Source: Syngnathus acus (taxonomy: Eukaryota > Chordata > Actinopteri > Syngnathiformes > Syngnathidae). Taken from it: a stretch of DNA of 64,000 nt. The translations under genes and the position numbers were made by a program. The notes below the pieces were generated by a model, which was given only the letters and a program-made list of their open reading frames with translations, made no database searches and had not been told where the DNA came from. The first letter of the stretch is position 1. Each line of letters begins with the position of its first letter. Shown in pieces: positions 1 to 33,747 of the stretch. Location of the stretch: assembly GCF_901709675.1 (NCBI RefSeq), contig NC_051094.1:8116501-8180500 (forward strand), read 5' to 3'.

Positions 1-1982
1 ACACGATCACAGACACACACGTAGCCTCGTTTTGCCCCTTGGCTTAACCGTATTTATAACGATCTGACCCCAAGACCTCTGTATGTTAATGATCGTCAGC
101 TCCTCCCATATGTACACACACACACATGAGCGCACACACACACACGAGAATAACGAGCACGTGTGTTCTCCTTTTTGTTACACAGAGACAACCTCAGAAT
201 GCTAAACAAATGAGCAATTAGCTAGCAGACATAAACAAGCAGCTCCGTTTCTTGAAGGAATTAGGAACCATGTGCTTTTAAATTGGATTCTCTAAAATGA
301 AGGGCTTTGTTGTCTTTGAAAATGGCACTAACAAAGTATTGGAAAATCCTCCCTCCTTAAAGCCACCTTTGAAAGGCTTTAGAAATGCCACAGATACGAT
401 AATACAACATTGTTAAATTTGCACATAATAATGTGGTTGCATTTTAGCATAACAGAGATCGGAGTGAATAGAACCAACAAGAATCCTTAGATTGTTTTTT
501 TTGGGGGGGGGGGGGGGGTATGTTAAAAAAATACAGTTTATACAAAATCTACATATTGCATTAGTTTATATTGCTTTAATTTGATCAAAGAAGTCCTTCA
601 GGAGTTCGGGCTTCCTTAAACAACACTCTGACATGACTAAATCCCAGAACTCATGTGCAGGTAAATTAAGCTATTGTCTTTATTTTCCTTTGATTCTTGT
701 GTAGAGTCAATTTTCTGCATTTTTGAGAAAATTTGGGCTGGGGGTGCAACTGTAACTCGATCACATTCACTAAAATTGCGTTACACCACCTGCACCATGA
801 AATAGACCTGATTTTAGCTAGTCTAAAGATTAGTCTACTTCCATGTTGAAGGAGACTTGGATCTGGTCAAAAATCAAAATGTGCCATTTTTTTATGCCCA
901 AGCGCACATACCTACGAAAATAGGGCCCATAATTTTTAAAGACACCTTTCAATGGTCTTAAAAATATTCATTCTAATTTTATTGCTATATTAGAGCTATT
1001 ATTGCAAAATACTGCGATAAAAGATTGAGTCCATGTCACCCATATTCACTAAATGAGAGGTCTTAAATTTGATCAAACGGGCCTTGAAAAGCATTACATT
1101 TTTCTTCTTTAAGACGACAGATAATCTGCGTAGACTGATTATAAAAGCCGCCAGTCTTCGCCTTTTTTTTCCTCGTGTTGTTGTTCTACATTAAAGGCAC
1201 CAATGCAAACTACGGGGATGAAATTGAACCTGTATTTTTATTCATCAACGCAAAGAGGTGAGAAGTTTAACACCAGACACATCCTTTGCCCTTTTTGTTG
1301 TCTTGAAGACAATTGTGTGTCAAAGACAAATGTGAATCTTTTCCTACAATTCTAGTGCAGTGCTTTTGTGTCAAATGAGCTGATAGCTACAACACACAGC
1401 CTTTCTATGAAACATCTCTCACTGTGCTATCTATTTTCATTCTGCTTCCCTATGGTGGCTCCTTCAGTCCCCACGAGTCACCGACGTACGTCCACGCCAG
1501 CTGGTCAAGCTCGTCCCACACAATACACACTTTAATACATACTATCCTCAGTCACGTCCCTTCGGCTGCAGCTGGATGTTAAAATTCATTCTCGGCGGCC
1601 GCACGAGTGGAAAGACATCCATTGTCATTTTATGCTCAAGGGAAATCAATCCCAGCTCATAATGCACTGGCCTTGAGCCACGCTGATGTTTTTAACATGG
1701 ATGTGTGTGAATAATCTTTCAGTCTATGATGTGACCCAAAGTGAAATTTGTTTTTTTCCACCAGCTGCCAATTTTGTGATGTTGTTTGTAGTTCACACAG
1801 ACTTGGCAACAATATCAAGAAGGTGTATGTAAACAATATGTTTCTGTTTTCACTGTCTTAATTACATGCTAATGACACCTCCGCGCTGTTGCCAAAACAA
1901 ACTAATTTTCCCCTTCGTTGCTGAGGAAGATTCATTTGCTGTTGCATTTTACGCTTGTCACTTTCTCATTGGGAAATGAGCA

Positions 1983-2111
1983 TTCCTTTTAACTATAATA
2001 ACCTTGCTTTCAAAGCATTTGAAGTAAAGGCACGGCGTTAAATCTCAACGTTTTAACCCCGTGCCTTTACTTCAAATGCTTTGAAAACAAGGTTATTATA
2101 GTTAAAAGGAA
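1983..2111. repeat. Near-perfect 60-bp inverted repeat (hairpin)
   Basis: Left arm 1983-2042 and right arm 2052-2111 are reverse complements over 60 bp with two mismatches, separated by 9 nt. The arms contain AAGCATTTGAAGTAAAGG and its complement. As RNA this would fold into one long stem. It could be a snap-back DNA transposon copy or a hairpin precursor; family not recognised. Confidence 0.85.
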
Positions 2112-2379
2112 AGCCGACCCAAACATTTTCTTTGTGATAATATGTTCTGTGCAGCCGAACCCGTTGAAACACAGTGTTCTGATTAATCTTTTGTTTGTGG
2201 AATATGAATTGAGCAGGCAAAAGCCAACCCATCTCAGTGGGTGGCCATTTTGCCACTTGCTGTCGACTGAAAATGACATCACAGTTGCACAGGCCACAAG
2301 TGACAACCAATCATGGCTCACCACTTTTCTGAATCTAAGCCGACCCCTGACATGGATAAAAATGTGTGAATTTTGCTGA

Positions 2380-2555
2380 TTACCGTAATTTTCGGACTAT
2401 AAGTCGCGGTTTTTTTTCATAGTTTGGGTGGGGGGGCGACTTATACTCAGGAGCGACTTATATACATATATATGGGTTTTTTTCACTTTTTTGGGCATTT
2501 TATGGCTGGTGCGACTTATACTCCGGTGCGACTTATAGTCCGAAAATTACGGTAA
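2380..2555. mobile_element. Short non-autonomous DNA transposon (MITE) with 28-bp perfect TIRs
   Basis: The ends at 2380-2407 and 2528-2555 are perfect 28-bp inverted repeats beginning TTACCGTAATTTTCGGAC. Inner copies of GCGACTTATA are repeated several times. This 'cggactataagtcgc' family is one I know as widespread in fish and other animal genomes; I believe it is ISL2EU-like, but the superfamily is from memory. It has no coding capacity. Confidence 0.85.
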
Positions 2556-3038
2556 GTTATATTCCACAAGAAGTCAGTGAGGCACGTCACACTAGGCGAT
2601 TAACGTGATGCTTAGGCACAATTAACACCAAAAATCCCGCATAAAGTAATTCCAGCCACTTTATGACAAAAAAGAGGCATACTTGAGACCCAGCCTGCAT
2701 CTATTCCAATTCACCTAATAGTTCATTTGCTACAACATGAGGAAATACAATATTTATCTCGAGCCAGTCATCCATCCACTGTAACATGGTATGAAGTTTT
2801 GTAACATTCAAGTGACTGGCATCTCTTTTCCTACAGGAGCCTGTTCAGATCAATAGCACAACTTAAGCGCCTCTCTTTAAGTCTTCATCTCCTCCATCTT
2901 GGCTAATAACAGCTTAACAACCCTAATGAAGTCTCCCATGCCCCTCATACGATTCTGTTACGGGCACGGGCAGTGTAATGGCTCGGCTCAGCACTCCATT
3001 CTCGTAAAGATACAATCCGCCTCTCTGTCGTCTTTTAG

Positions 3039-23975
<20,937 letters not shown>

Positions 23976-24509
23976 ACGTGGAGGAGAGCGCAAGATGTCA
24001 CTGTATAGGATGTGAAAACGACTTTTAAAGGCAATCAAAAAAAAAAGAATAATCCGCCAAACACCTCCTTCCCCTTTTCCCTTCTCATCTTTCCTGAAAA
24101 AAAGGGAAAAGCTCCTTTTGGCTGGACTCATTTCAACAGGGAATGCTTCTTGGAGCTTTTTCATGTAAATATGAGACTGTATGAAGGTTGCTTTTTTTGT
24201 TTGGGGGAGGATTTGGCTCCATGCGATTTTGAGCCCAAATTGTTACCAACCCCTCACCATTAGCCCCTCTACAACACACACACGCACACACACGCACTAA
24301 AGTAGTGTTAGTTAAATGTCAGCTCACAAGAAAAGGGAAAGAAATTACAGCAAATTCGCTTGGTCAAATATTGGCAAAGTAACTAATTTATTTATTGAAT
24401 TTTATTAATATACAAAAACTGTTAATATTTTAAATTGTATATTTTTATGCATTTTATTTATATTAAATTACTGAATTAATTAGCTCCTCATATTAAATAT
24501 TTAAATAAA
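23976..24509 (+). other. ntrk2: ntrk2 3' UTR, proximal part (end not defined)
   Basis: Sequence directly after the stop: purine-rich with short (CA)n near 24,276-24,297, then AT-rich. The first clear AATAAA after the stop is at 24504-24509, so a short 3' UTR could end near 24,525. Mammalian TrkB 3' UTRs are much longer, and more AATAAA-like strings follow at 24,650-24,680, so the true end is uncertain. Confidence 0.35.
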
Positions 24510-25182
24510 CAAACAAGCAAACACTGGTCAACATCAGGTTTTGGAAATATTTTCATTTTTTTGTTAAATTTGATCTATAAAAGCTTACACAATACAGATT
24601 TTACCATGCACCGTAATAATAAATAATTCCACCAACTCTTAATTCATAAATATTAAATAAAATATTTAATAAAATCTTATGCACTACAGAATCAACTAAA
24701 AATAAAATTATCCAGAAATTTTTACTTGCATCTCCAATGAATAGAATTGTTGACCAGAGTAATTATTAGAGATGAACACGCAAACAATCTAGTAAGTCAA
24801 ATAACTGTCACTTATTTAATTAAATGTAATATTTACATTTAAATATTTTTAATAGCTTAGTCCACATTTTTAATATGTTTGATTTTCATTTATTTCATCT
24901 TGTTTTTTTCTTTTTCTTGAAGTTATATTAATGAGTCAGAAGTTCTTGAAGGAATGAATGACACTGAAATATTTATTCAAGACAAATGATATGCAAAAAT
25001 ACAAACCTGAGCCCTGGGGCTCAGAGCTAAACCACTTTGGATGTCTTGATGAAATAACAGTGTGAGAGCAATCGAGTAACTAAAAAAAACAAAACAAAAA
25101 AAAAACCGGAGGCGGTGCAAATGTAGCAATGTGCTATATTCACTGGGCCAAGGAACCTCACTCCCTTCATTTTCTGTCACTC

Positions 25183-25373
25183 TACACTCTTAAAAATGCT
25201 GCGTGAAAAACAACCTAATTCAGGTTAAAAATTGGACTGACCCAAGAAGTTAGGTCAAAACAACCTATTTTTTGTACAAAACAACCCAGTGTTGCAAAAA
25301 AAAAAAAAAACACAAGGTTGAGTCAAATTTCCTTGGTCGGTCCAATTTTTAACCCGGCAGTTTTCAAGGTGTA
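25183..25373. mobile_element. Non-autonomous DNA transposon with imperfect TIRs
   Basis: It begins TACACTCTTAAAAATGCTG and ends CGGCAGTTTTCAAGGTGTA, approximate inverted repeats about 20 bp long. The interior has internal inverted motifs (CAACCTAATTCAGG, AGGTTGAGTCAAATTT) and an A14 run. I recognise this 'acactcttaaaaatgctgggtt' family as abundant in teleosts. Non-coding. Confidence 0.7.
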
Positions 25374-25602
25374 CAATCTAGTTCATACAGTCTTATAACA
25401 TTTATCTGGATTTTCTTTTAAGCTAACAAAGCATCCCACTTCACTGCAGTTCTTGTTTCCAGTCTTTACGTTAGGCTTGAATAGAATAGAAGGATCTATG
25501 ATGGCCATTCCCAATTGTCAATTTTTTTAAAAACATGACTTAACCGTTGGGACTGCTGTGCAACGTTGAGTCATTAGACTTTTTAATAGGAGGTAACATG
25601 AT

Positions 25603-25604
25603 GA

Positions 25605-25635
<31 letters not shown>

Positions 25636-25640
25636 ACATA
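25603..25640. repeat. Poly-C followed by (CA)n
   Basis: C-run (about 17) directly followed by (CA)9; simple repeat in intergenic DNA. Confidence 0.95.
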
Positions 25641-28600
25641 CTTTAAAAAGTAACAGATGCTTCACTCGTGCTGGTGTCGGGGGTCGATTGATTGACGCGG
25701 CCACGGCTGTACCACGTTCATGGCTATTAGGGTCAACCTGGTCCTTGCAGATGGGGGAAGCTTGAAGTTTTAGATCAGGAGTTGGAAACCAATTCTAAAT
25801 ACAAAGCCTTGGAAGAATAGTTCCTAATATGCAAAAAAATACACTATGTATTTCCATTAAACTCATGAATGTAGCCAATTAAAAAGTGAGCAAACACCAA
25901 GTGAAATCTGCGGCTCAGAGCGAAACCTTTTACTGCTGATATTCTCCCTTTAAATTTGTTCTTGTTGACATGTCAAGTTGCTCAGACTTATCTTACCAAG
26001 CAAAGTATGGGCTAACTCCGCTAGCCAGTGAAATTCACTTGTCATCCATCTGTATTTATTTTCTTTTTACAAACTTCAAAATGTACCACAGTTCCTCTAT
26101 TTCATGTGTTGTTTTTTTTATATATCTCTAAGGCAGCCCAGATAGCAGAAAAGGCATATTCATTGCAGCCTCTATTGCCATCATAACTATACGTAGATGA
26201 ACTTTTTTTTTTTTTATGTTTTAGTTTCCAACAACGCTTCCCCTCCCCCTCTCTAATTGTGGGGGTCAGACAGGTAGCAGGTGCGGTTCTTCTGGTCAAC
26301 TCATATTAAATGCTTAGGCCTCTTAGCACTCAGACATGCTTCAAAACCGTGAGTGCGTGTGTTAGACAAACTGTTTACCTTCTCCCGATGTCCCTCCATT
26401 TTTACACACACACGCACACACGCACTCGCTGAAAGACACTCACGCCAGTCCGAGGAGGAAATTGAATTGTGCATGTTTTATTATTTGAGCGCTGCAGTCC
26501 TCTGTAATGGTGTAATGTATATTTCATTACGGGGCCTAATGGGCTCCATTAGCGCAGGGCCTCCTCGCAGACATTCAAGACTTATTGTTTTATGGCACAA
26601 GGGGAAAGGGGGGAAAAGGACAACGGAGAGGGATGAGGAGATGTGTTGGAGCGATGGAGAGAGTAGTCACGGGGTTAGGAGGAAAAGGTCGAAGGCATGA
26701 CGGTGGAGCGGAGGAGTGAGGGTGGGGTGTCGCTGCGGGGTAGTCGGCATCCTCGGGGAGTGAGCGTCCATCATTTAGTAACACACTACACACTGGGAGT
26801 GGGCAAAGGATTTATTATTTTGCCTTTCTTGCTCAAAACAATTATAACAATAATCTATTAATAGTCGAATGCTTCACCGCCTATGATTGTAAAACATCCT
26901 TTCTAATTCATCTTACCTTATACCCTTAAAATGGATGGCATGCAGATAATTAAAAAAAATGCATGTAATGCACATGAGGCGACGCTCCATCACGACAAAC
27001 CCAGGCTAAAGCTAGCTCGCTCCTCCCCGACATCCAAAGATCTTTGTCTCTCATTTGAGATGCATTACTTCAACATATTTCCCTGATACTAATTCGTCCT
27101 TTCCTATTAGCTGAGGCTTTGGAGTCATCTTGTGACATTATAAAAATGTTACAGAAAAAGCACACCAAAAAATATTATTATCATTAGTTGATTAGCATAC
27201 TTGCACAAGTGAATGTCTTTTTTTTTTTTAACATTGTTGGCCAACATGAGAAAACACATTGGCATTTTTATTGATATTGTAAGGGTACTGTGAGCCAGGC
27301 GGGCAATGATTCGTGGGAAAATGTGCATTTATTTATTTATCACATGAAATAATTATTTTATTTACTTGTACAACTAAGATTTCTCATAAATTGAACATTT
27401 TCCCTATATATTCCACATGTTGTTATCCAATGACAATATTTTAAATGAATGATTAATCAGAAATAACCCAAATAAAAATAAAAAATGGATTGTGTTGCCC
27501 ACTCCTGCTCGATACACACAAACACACAAATATGGTCACCTGCATGCTACAAGCATCACACTGTAAATACAACATGCATGATTTTTTTGAAGTCACTATA
27601 AAGGGCAAAAAGCATCACATCATAGCCTCAACCATTTTGTGTCCAGAGACCTTCATGTAATTATAACAATGATGATGATTATATGATGTGGAATTAGAGG
27701 TCTTACTTCATTTAATGACAACAAGACTTGATGGTATTTATGTGTTTTGTGTACTTGACCTGATGAATTGTTTCACTGGTTTGACTTGTAGTTATACTGA
27801 ATCTCATCGTGCGAATAACTTAACTGCCTTACTGTCTTGAGATGAGGCAAAAAAAAAAAAAAAGAGTTAGGCAGTTACATTATTAGCATGGTCACTGATG
27901 GAATATTACAAAGGCATTTTGTACAATTTGTTTTCCATGGTTGCCTTTTGCAGCCGTAAAACTGATGAAGACTTTCGATGCTTTGAATGCTTTTCAAGGA
28001 GTTCAAGTGTTAAAAATAAACCCCGGCCAATCGTCGCATTAGCACACAACCACTCTGGGCAATAATGCAGAAGGCAGAGTGCATGCTGGATTCAAAACAA
28101 AACAAAATACAATTTTCCCCCTGCCTTCGACAAAACAAAAGTCAGTTTGTTGCCACTGCTGTATTACGTCAGCCAAGTGTAAAAGTGTGTAGTCCAGAAG
28201 TTGTGTTTTGTTTATTTGTTTGTTACCAAGTAAGATTTTGGTATTAATACCTGTGAAAATGTGAGTGAAGGAATTTATTTTCATATTTTTGTCCTTTTGT
28301 CAAGTCACAATCGTCTGTCCCCCCAGCCCCACAAAGCAAATGGTGGAGTCCGATCCAGTTGATAATGTCTTATACCGTTTTCCTCTAACAAAATTAGGAC
28401 TTTTTTTCACTTTGCCAGATAATCTGTTATTTAACAAAATGATCAATACAGAAATCCCCAATGATTCACTTTTCTGTTTATAGTCTGAGTAACATTCTCA
28501 TCGTCCTCAGCGTTGTTCACCATAGACCAGAAAGTCTGCCAACCAGCAAAATCAGGTTCGGAAAGTAAATCGCCAGGCACAGTTTGGCTTTAACCACAAT

Positions 28601-30517
28601 TTCTTTCTTCCCAACTGGCAGGTAAACCAGAACCCTGTGGCTAAAGCAAAACTGTGGCAGGATTTTTCTCCATGATTCTTTTCACCGGTTGTACCATTTG
28701 AGTCAATTGAAGTGCCCCATCTGAGAATCAAATTGGTACATTCCCATCTTCTCCCATCCTGCCAACTAACAGGCAAACACAAGTACTGAACACCACAATG
28801 TTTTTTCAGTTTAGTCAGGGAATTCATTTTTTTTTTTTGCGTTTTCCCCCTGCAAAAAAAATTGAATGGTTCCAGGAAGTAGCCTGCTAAAAAACAAATC
28901 ATCAATATGGCCATCCACTATATAGGTTTTTTTTTTTCTTCTTGAGAGGAATTTTCTTTGTTGGTGCCTTGGTGGAGGCACAGTGGAACCATTCCCCATT
29001 AACCTTGGAATAAAAAAACGGCATGGTCCAATCCTGCCCTGAACCAAGAAGTAGCCTGCTAACACACGAATGGACAACTCTTAAATCTGGCGCTCCACCA
29101 TGTTTTTTTTTTTCCCTTTCACTTTTGTTAACTGTCCAGACTTGGCGGAGGTCTGCGATCTACTGAGTGACAATTGTGGTTTGATTTGTTTTCAATAATC
29201 AAAGTGTTTCTACTTGATGGACAACAGGACTGTGGCGTCATTTTGAGTCAAAACAGAGTAAACTGTATGAACAGAGGGAGTGACAATCAACGACTTTGGA
29301 CTTTCTCTCTTCTTCAAGTGACTTACTGTACCACAGACTCTTTTCCTCTTCTATGTCTCTGAAAGTGCTTCTTTTTTTGTAAGAGGAAATTCAAAGTGGC
29401 AAGTATATGAACAACAACGAAAACAAGTGTATAAATGTGAATAAGCTGCTGAAAGAAACAAAGAGTTGCTCACTGTGTCCGACATTGTGTTGCCATGTCC
29501 TTTTTCAATATCTCACCACAACACACGGACATACAAAATGGCATGCCGACTATCAGACGTGCTCATGAGAATTTACTAAGAAGTAAAAAATCACACTCAA
29601 TATATTAAAAAACTAAAACTAATAAAAAGAGGGCATTAAAAATAAATAAATAAACCAGCTCAACAACTAATTAAATGTAACTAAATTTAAAAAATCAAAG
29701 TAAAAATGTAACGAATTCTAAAGAAAAATCCCAAACTTCTCTAATCCTGGCATGCAACATGGCATAATCGTAACGGACTGAAGTTTACTCCGAAGACACG
29801 CGATGATGTTCCTGTGTGTCCTGATCCATATCCCTTAATCACCCACGTCTTTCACAACCTTTACATGACAGCGTTAGTTAACGGAGCGCAAATACCACAA
29901 AGGTCGTGCTTCAGATTACCTTTGAGCTTCAATGCTTCCTGCACAGCAGATGGATGAAACTCTGCTTTGATAAACTACGACAGGGAGCCTTTGGGCTATC
30001 AGAGGACGTTCCACTTTTTATGAAGTAAGTCCTCTGAGTGCTGTGTGAAATGTACCAACACATATTACCATCAAGCAAAGATTTTATATACACACTCATA
30101 CACGTATATAAATATATATATGAATGGATGAATGAATGAATGCATGAATCATAGCCATTGTCCATTGTACTACATATCGGCGTGCAGATGTTTCTACAAG
30201 CCTGTCGTGCTGCTCCTGATGTGGCACTTTGGCATTCACTGATGCACTTGCTGCTAACTATAGCTTGTCGCTGCTTTAATTCCACACTGGTTGTCTCATC
30301 CTGGAAGATGGGACAGCTGTGGGGAAGAAAAAGCGTTGATGGCAGGAAGAACACGCACACACACAATGAGGCAAGAGAGTGGGGCAGATGCTTTGTAATG
30401 ACGCCGGCTACAATTATTCAGTCATCTTGGACAAAGGAACCACACGTGCTTATTAAGGTTTCAACAGGCCCCGCTGCACCTGTGGGACCCATCAGCCACA
30501 CCACGGGGAGGATGTTC

Positions 30518-30684
<167 letters not shown>

Positions 30685-33600
30685 CAAAAGCATATCAATG
30701 AATATGTTCTGTGTGCAGTTTACATTGTGTTCCCTCTGAACATTATTATCACACACAATATAATTTTGTGACTACACACTCAAATGTTCATTCTCATAAA
30801 GTCAGGGCTCTTTTTTTTCCTCTGCCTATTGGGCTTATTCGTTGATAAAGAATGCTTTGAAGCTACAAAAAGCAAATGAATACTAAAAAAATAACCCTAC
30901 TGAGATGTAATATTGTTGCAAACATATGCACAACCTCTTATAATCAGGGATTTGGCTGTGTTCTGAATTAATGAATCAATCAAATCTATGTTAAATGAGA
31001 GTCAGCAAACACCTTCCACCATTACAAAGGTCTCATTCTAACTCCAAATTTAATTCAGCTGTTTTGGTACATTTTCAATATATTATTTTATTCCTGTAAA
31101 ATGTATTTTTCTCTTGTAATATCTACATCTCCTCCACTAATGACTTTTATTTGTAAAACAATTAGGCTACTCTCTTCAGTGAATATTCCGACTTCATTTT
31201 TTCTACCTTTTGCTTCCCAGTTATGCATTTTTTCATTGTAGTTAGTATTGCAATGTCTTTTGCAGAATATAACAACGGTCAAGATTAGCATGTTTTCCAG
31301 GCTTATAGGAAAAATCAGGGTTCGCCTAATAAACATGTCAGCCCAAGATTAATTCATTGGGACAGAAATCTGGCCCGGGGTCAAAGTAAGTTGCTGACCC
31401 CTGCATTTGGCGCTTGCAACTTTAGTCCCAAGAGATTTGCAGTTATCACAATATTCTATATTCCCACTACAAAGTTATTACTACTACTAAGTAAGGCTCT
31501 TTATTCAATGGTGTTGGATTATTATAATATTAATGACATTGTCACAATGGTATTACAGTATAATTACATGTCAGTATTACAGCTTGACAAAAACAATACA
31601 AGCTCTCACAGACTGGAGGACAAATATGAAGGTTGAGATGAAGACGTGATTAGAAACAATATTGGGGTTCGTTACAGTAAATGTGCTCTCACCGCAAAAG
31701 TGCAAAAGCGTCCGTTGGGCACGGTTCGAATGGAAAAGGTCAGAAAAAAAGGACAAGCTGGTGAACGAGAGTCATTCCTCATCCAACGTGGTCTCTTCCT
31801 GCTTGAGTTTTCCGTACCAGTCAAATGGAACAGCCAGTAGCGCCATTAAGATTTATGAGCTTGGAAATATAAGACACTTGTTGTTGGGCGGGGGAGCAGG
31901 TGGCGGGAAGACGACGAGGGCGAAGATGACACCACAAGGAGACGGGAGGAATAAAAACAAGCGGGACAAAGATGTATGCACTCCCTCCAGAGGCCATCAC
32001 GATCATTATCTTTGACATGCCATTTGGATGCTGTTATGCCACCAAAAAGCAAGCAAGTGCGGCAGAGATAAAGGGCTGAATGGAACACATCAAACATGGG
32101 CAAAAGCGTCGCATATCTGAGTCCATTAGCTAACCTCGCTGGATCACGTATTTTGTTGCAGCAATAAGCAGCAATGAATGAGCCCCTTTTCTCAGAATTC
32201 ATTTCCAGAGAAAAAACAAGGGTTCTCAAGCACAAAGTTATTATGTGTCTGCTGGTACTGGGGAGCAATGAATCTCTCCAGGGCAGTTTCCAGTTTTATG
32301 ACATAATACGTTAATATTCAAAACAATGCCTCAACCTGTCATTTCTGATGTAATAGTACGTGTGATGTTAGAACTATTCTTGTTTTCCATTTGCTAATTA
32401 CGCAGTGTACTTGCCCTTGTCCTGTCATTCTCAATGTCCCTTCCTTTCCAGAGTGTCACAAAGGAACGTAGCAGAAGGAAACACTAAAGATCAACTCAAA
32501 GTAAAAAAAAAAAAATAATTGATTATGTCGACATGTTCTATTTACCAACTATTTTAGAAACAGATTCAACATTTATCGCAAGTATGAACCTTTGACTCTA
32601 GGACCGTTTTTCCAATTCTATGATTTGCTCTATAGAAGAAGTCTTTTTAAACCTGAGCAAACCTTTCAGGCTCCACCACATTTATGACCAAAGAAGGCGT
32701 GAGAGTGAAAAACAATCAATGGAGTAAAAGGGCAAATCATGGCTTATAATAAAGAGGCTATTTTTTTAAAAAGAATAAAGCAGGGGCGCAGACAGCGCCA
32801 CAGATACTTTTGATGGAGTCTCCAGTGGAGCAGTCATGACGGCCCAGCGCCAGCCGGCGTAATGAGTTGACGGATGGATCAATCGCTCCTGCTTAGCCCG
32901 CACGATCAATAGCTTTGTTTTGACATCCTACATTAACACAAAACTAATTGCCGCCATCGTTTGATGCTCTTGAGAAACAAACAGACAACACATCACAAGC
33001 ATCATTAGCAATGACAACTTTGGTCGGCACTTTGGTTAGCATTCAAATATGCATTTGGGCCACTTTGGGTTTATCAGCTGGCTCTACGTAGGGCCGCAGC
33101 TTGTCATTTGGGGCCCAAGGTTGAATGATACAAAGAGAGGAACTGGGCAACAAGAAAAAGGAAAGTGTGGATATTTCAGAGGATGATGATTCCGATTACA
33201 TACTGGACTCTTGAATTTCCATGACGGAGACTCTCTACGCTTGACTTTCTCATCTGCAGGCACTGTACACATGAAATGATAATAATTATTATGAAACTCA
33301 ATACATATAGTACATTATATGTGATTATGTGGTACGGTTTGGCAATGGTGGCAAGCAAGCTAAACCTCAGTTGCAAAACCCAATACACTCCACAACCGTT
33401 CAGTCGACTGCATTGTTCAGTGTGTGGCCGGTCTAAGTTGTGAGCGTGTGTGTGTGGGTGAGTAGAGGAGTGGTGTTGACACTCGGGACTTGTGGTCATG
33501 GTAGAGCAGTAGATAGATTTGAAGGCCTCAGCGGAGCGTTTGACTTGAGGGCTAAAACCACCTTTGCTGTTTCGAATAGCGTAATGAAGCTTGTGTAATG

Positions 33601-33747
33601 ACCTTTCTGCCATTACATATGTTTTTAAAAGCCTTCGATGAAGCTCAAAGAAAGCAGCTATAATGGTCATTAAAAAAAACCTTGATCCAAAACTGTTTTG
33701 TCATGCGACAAATTTCTATTCTGCTCTGTTCATGCTGTCATGCTGTC

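Larger units (their letters stand above)
1..3038 (+). other. ntrk2 intron upstream of the juxtamembrane exon (partial)
   Basis: No exon recognised. I looked for the transmembrane exon, the short exon preceding GPASVIS and the T1-specific exon (FVLFHKIPLDG in mammals) and saw none. Holds short CA runs (110-150), a G16 run at 503-518, a long hairpin (1983-2111) and a TIR-flanked MITE (2380-2555). Confidence 0.6.

Noticed and set aside
28552-29077. Overlapping minus-strand ORFs and a repeated 'aagtagcctgctaa' word
   Set aside because: Short repeated word and T/A runs only; no homology or TIR pattern strong enough to call an element.
33176-33670. 164-residue minus-strand ORF
   Set aside because: Low-complexity (Ile)n and (His-Thr)n segments, no homology recognised, no transcription signals.
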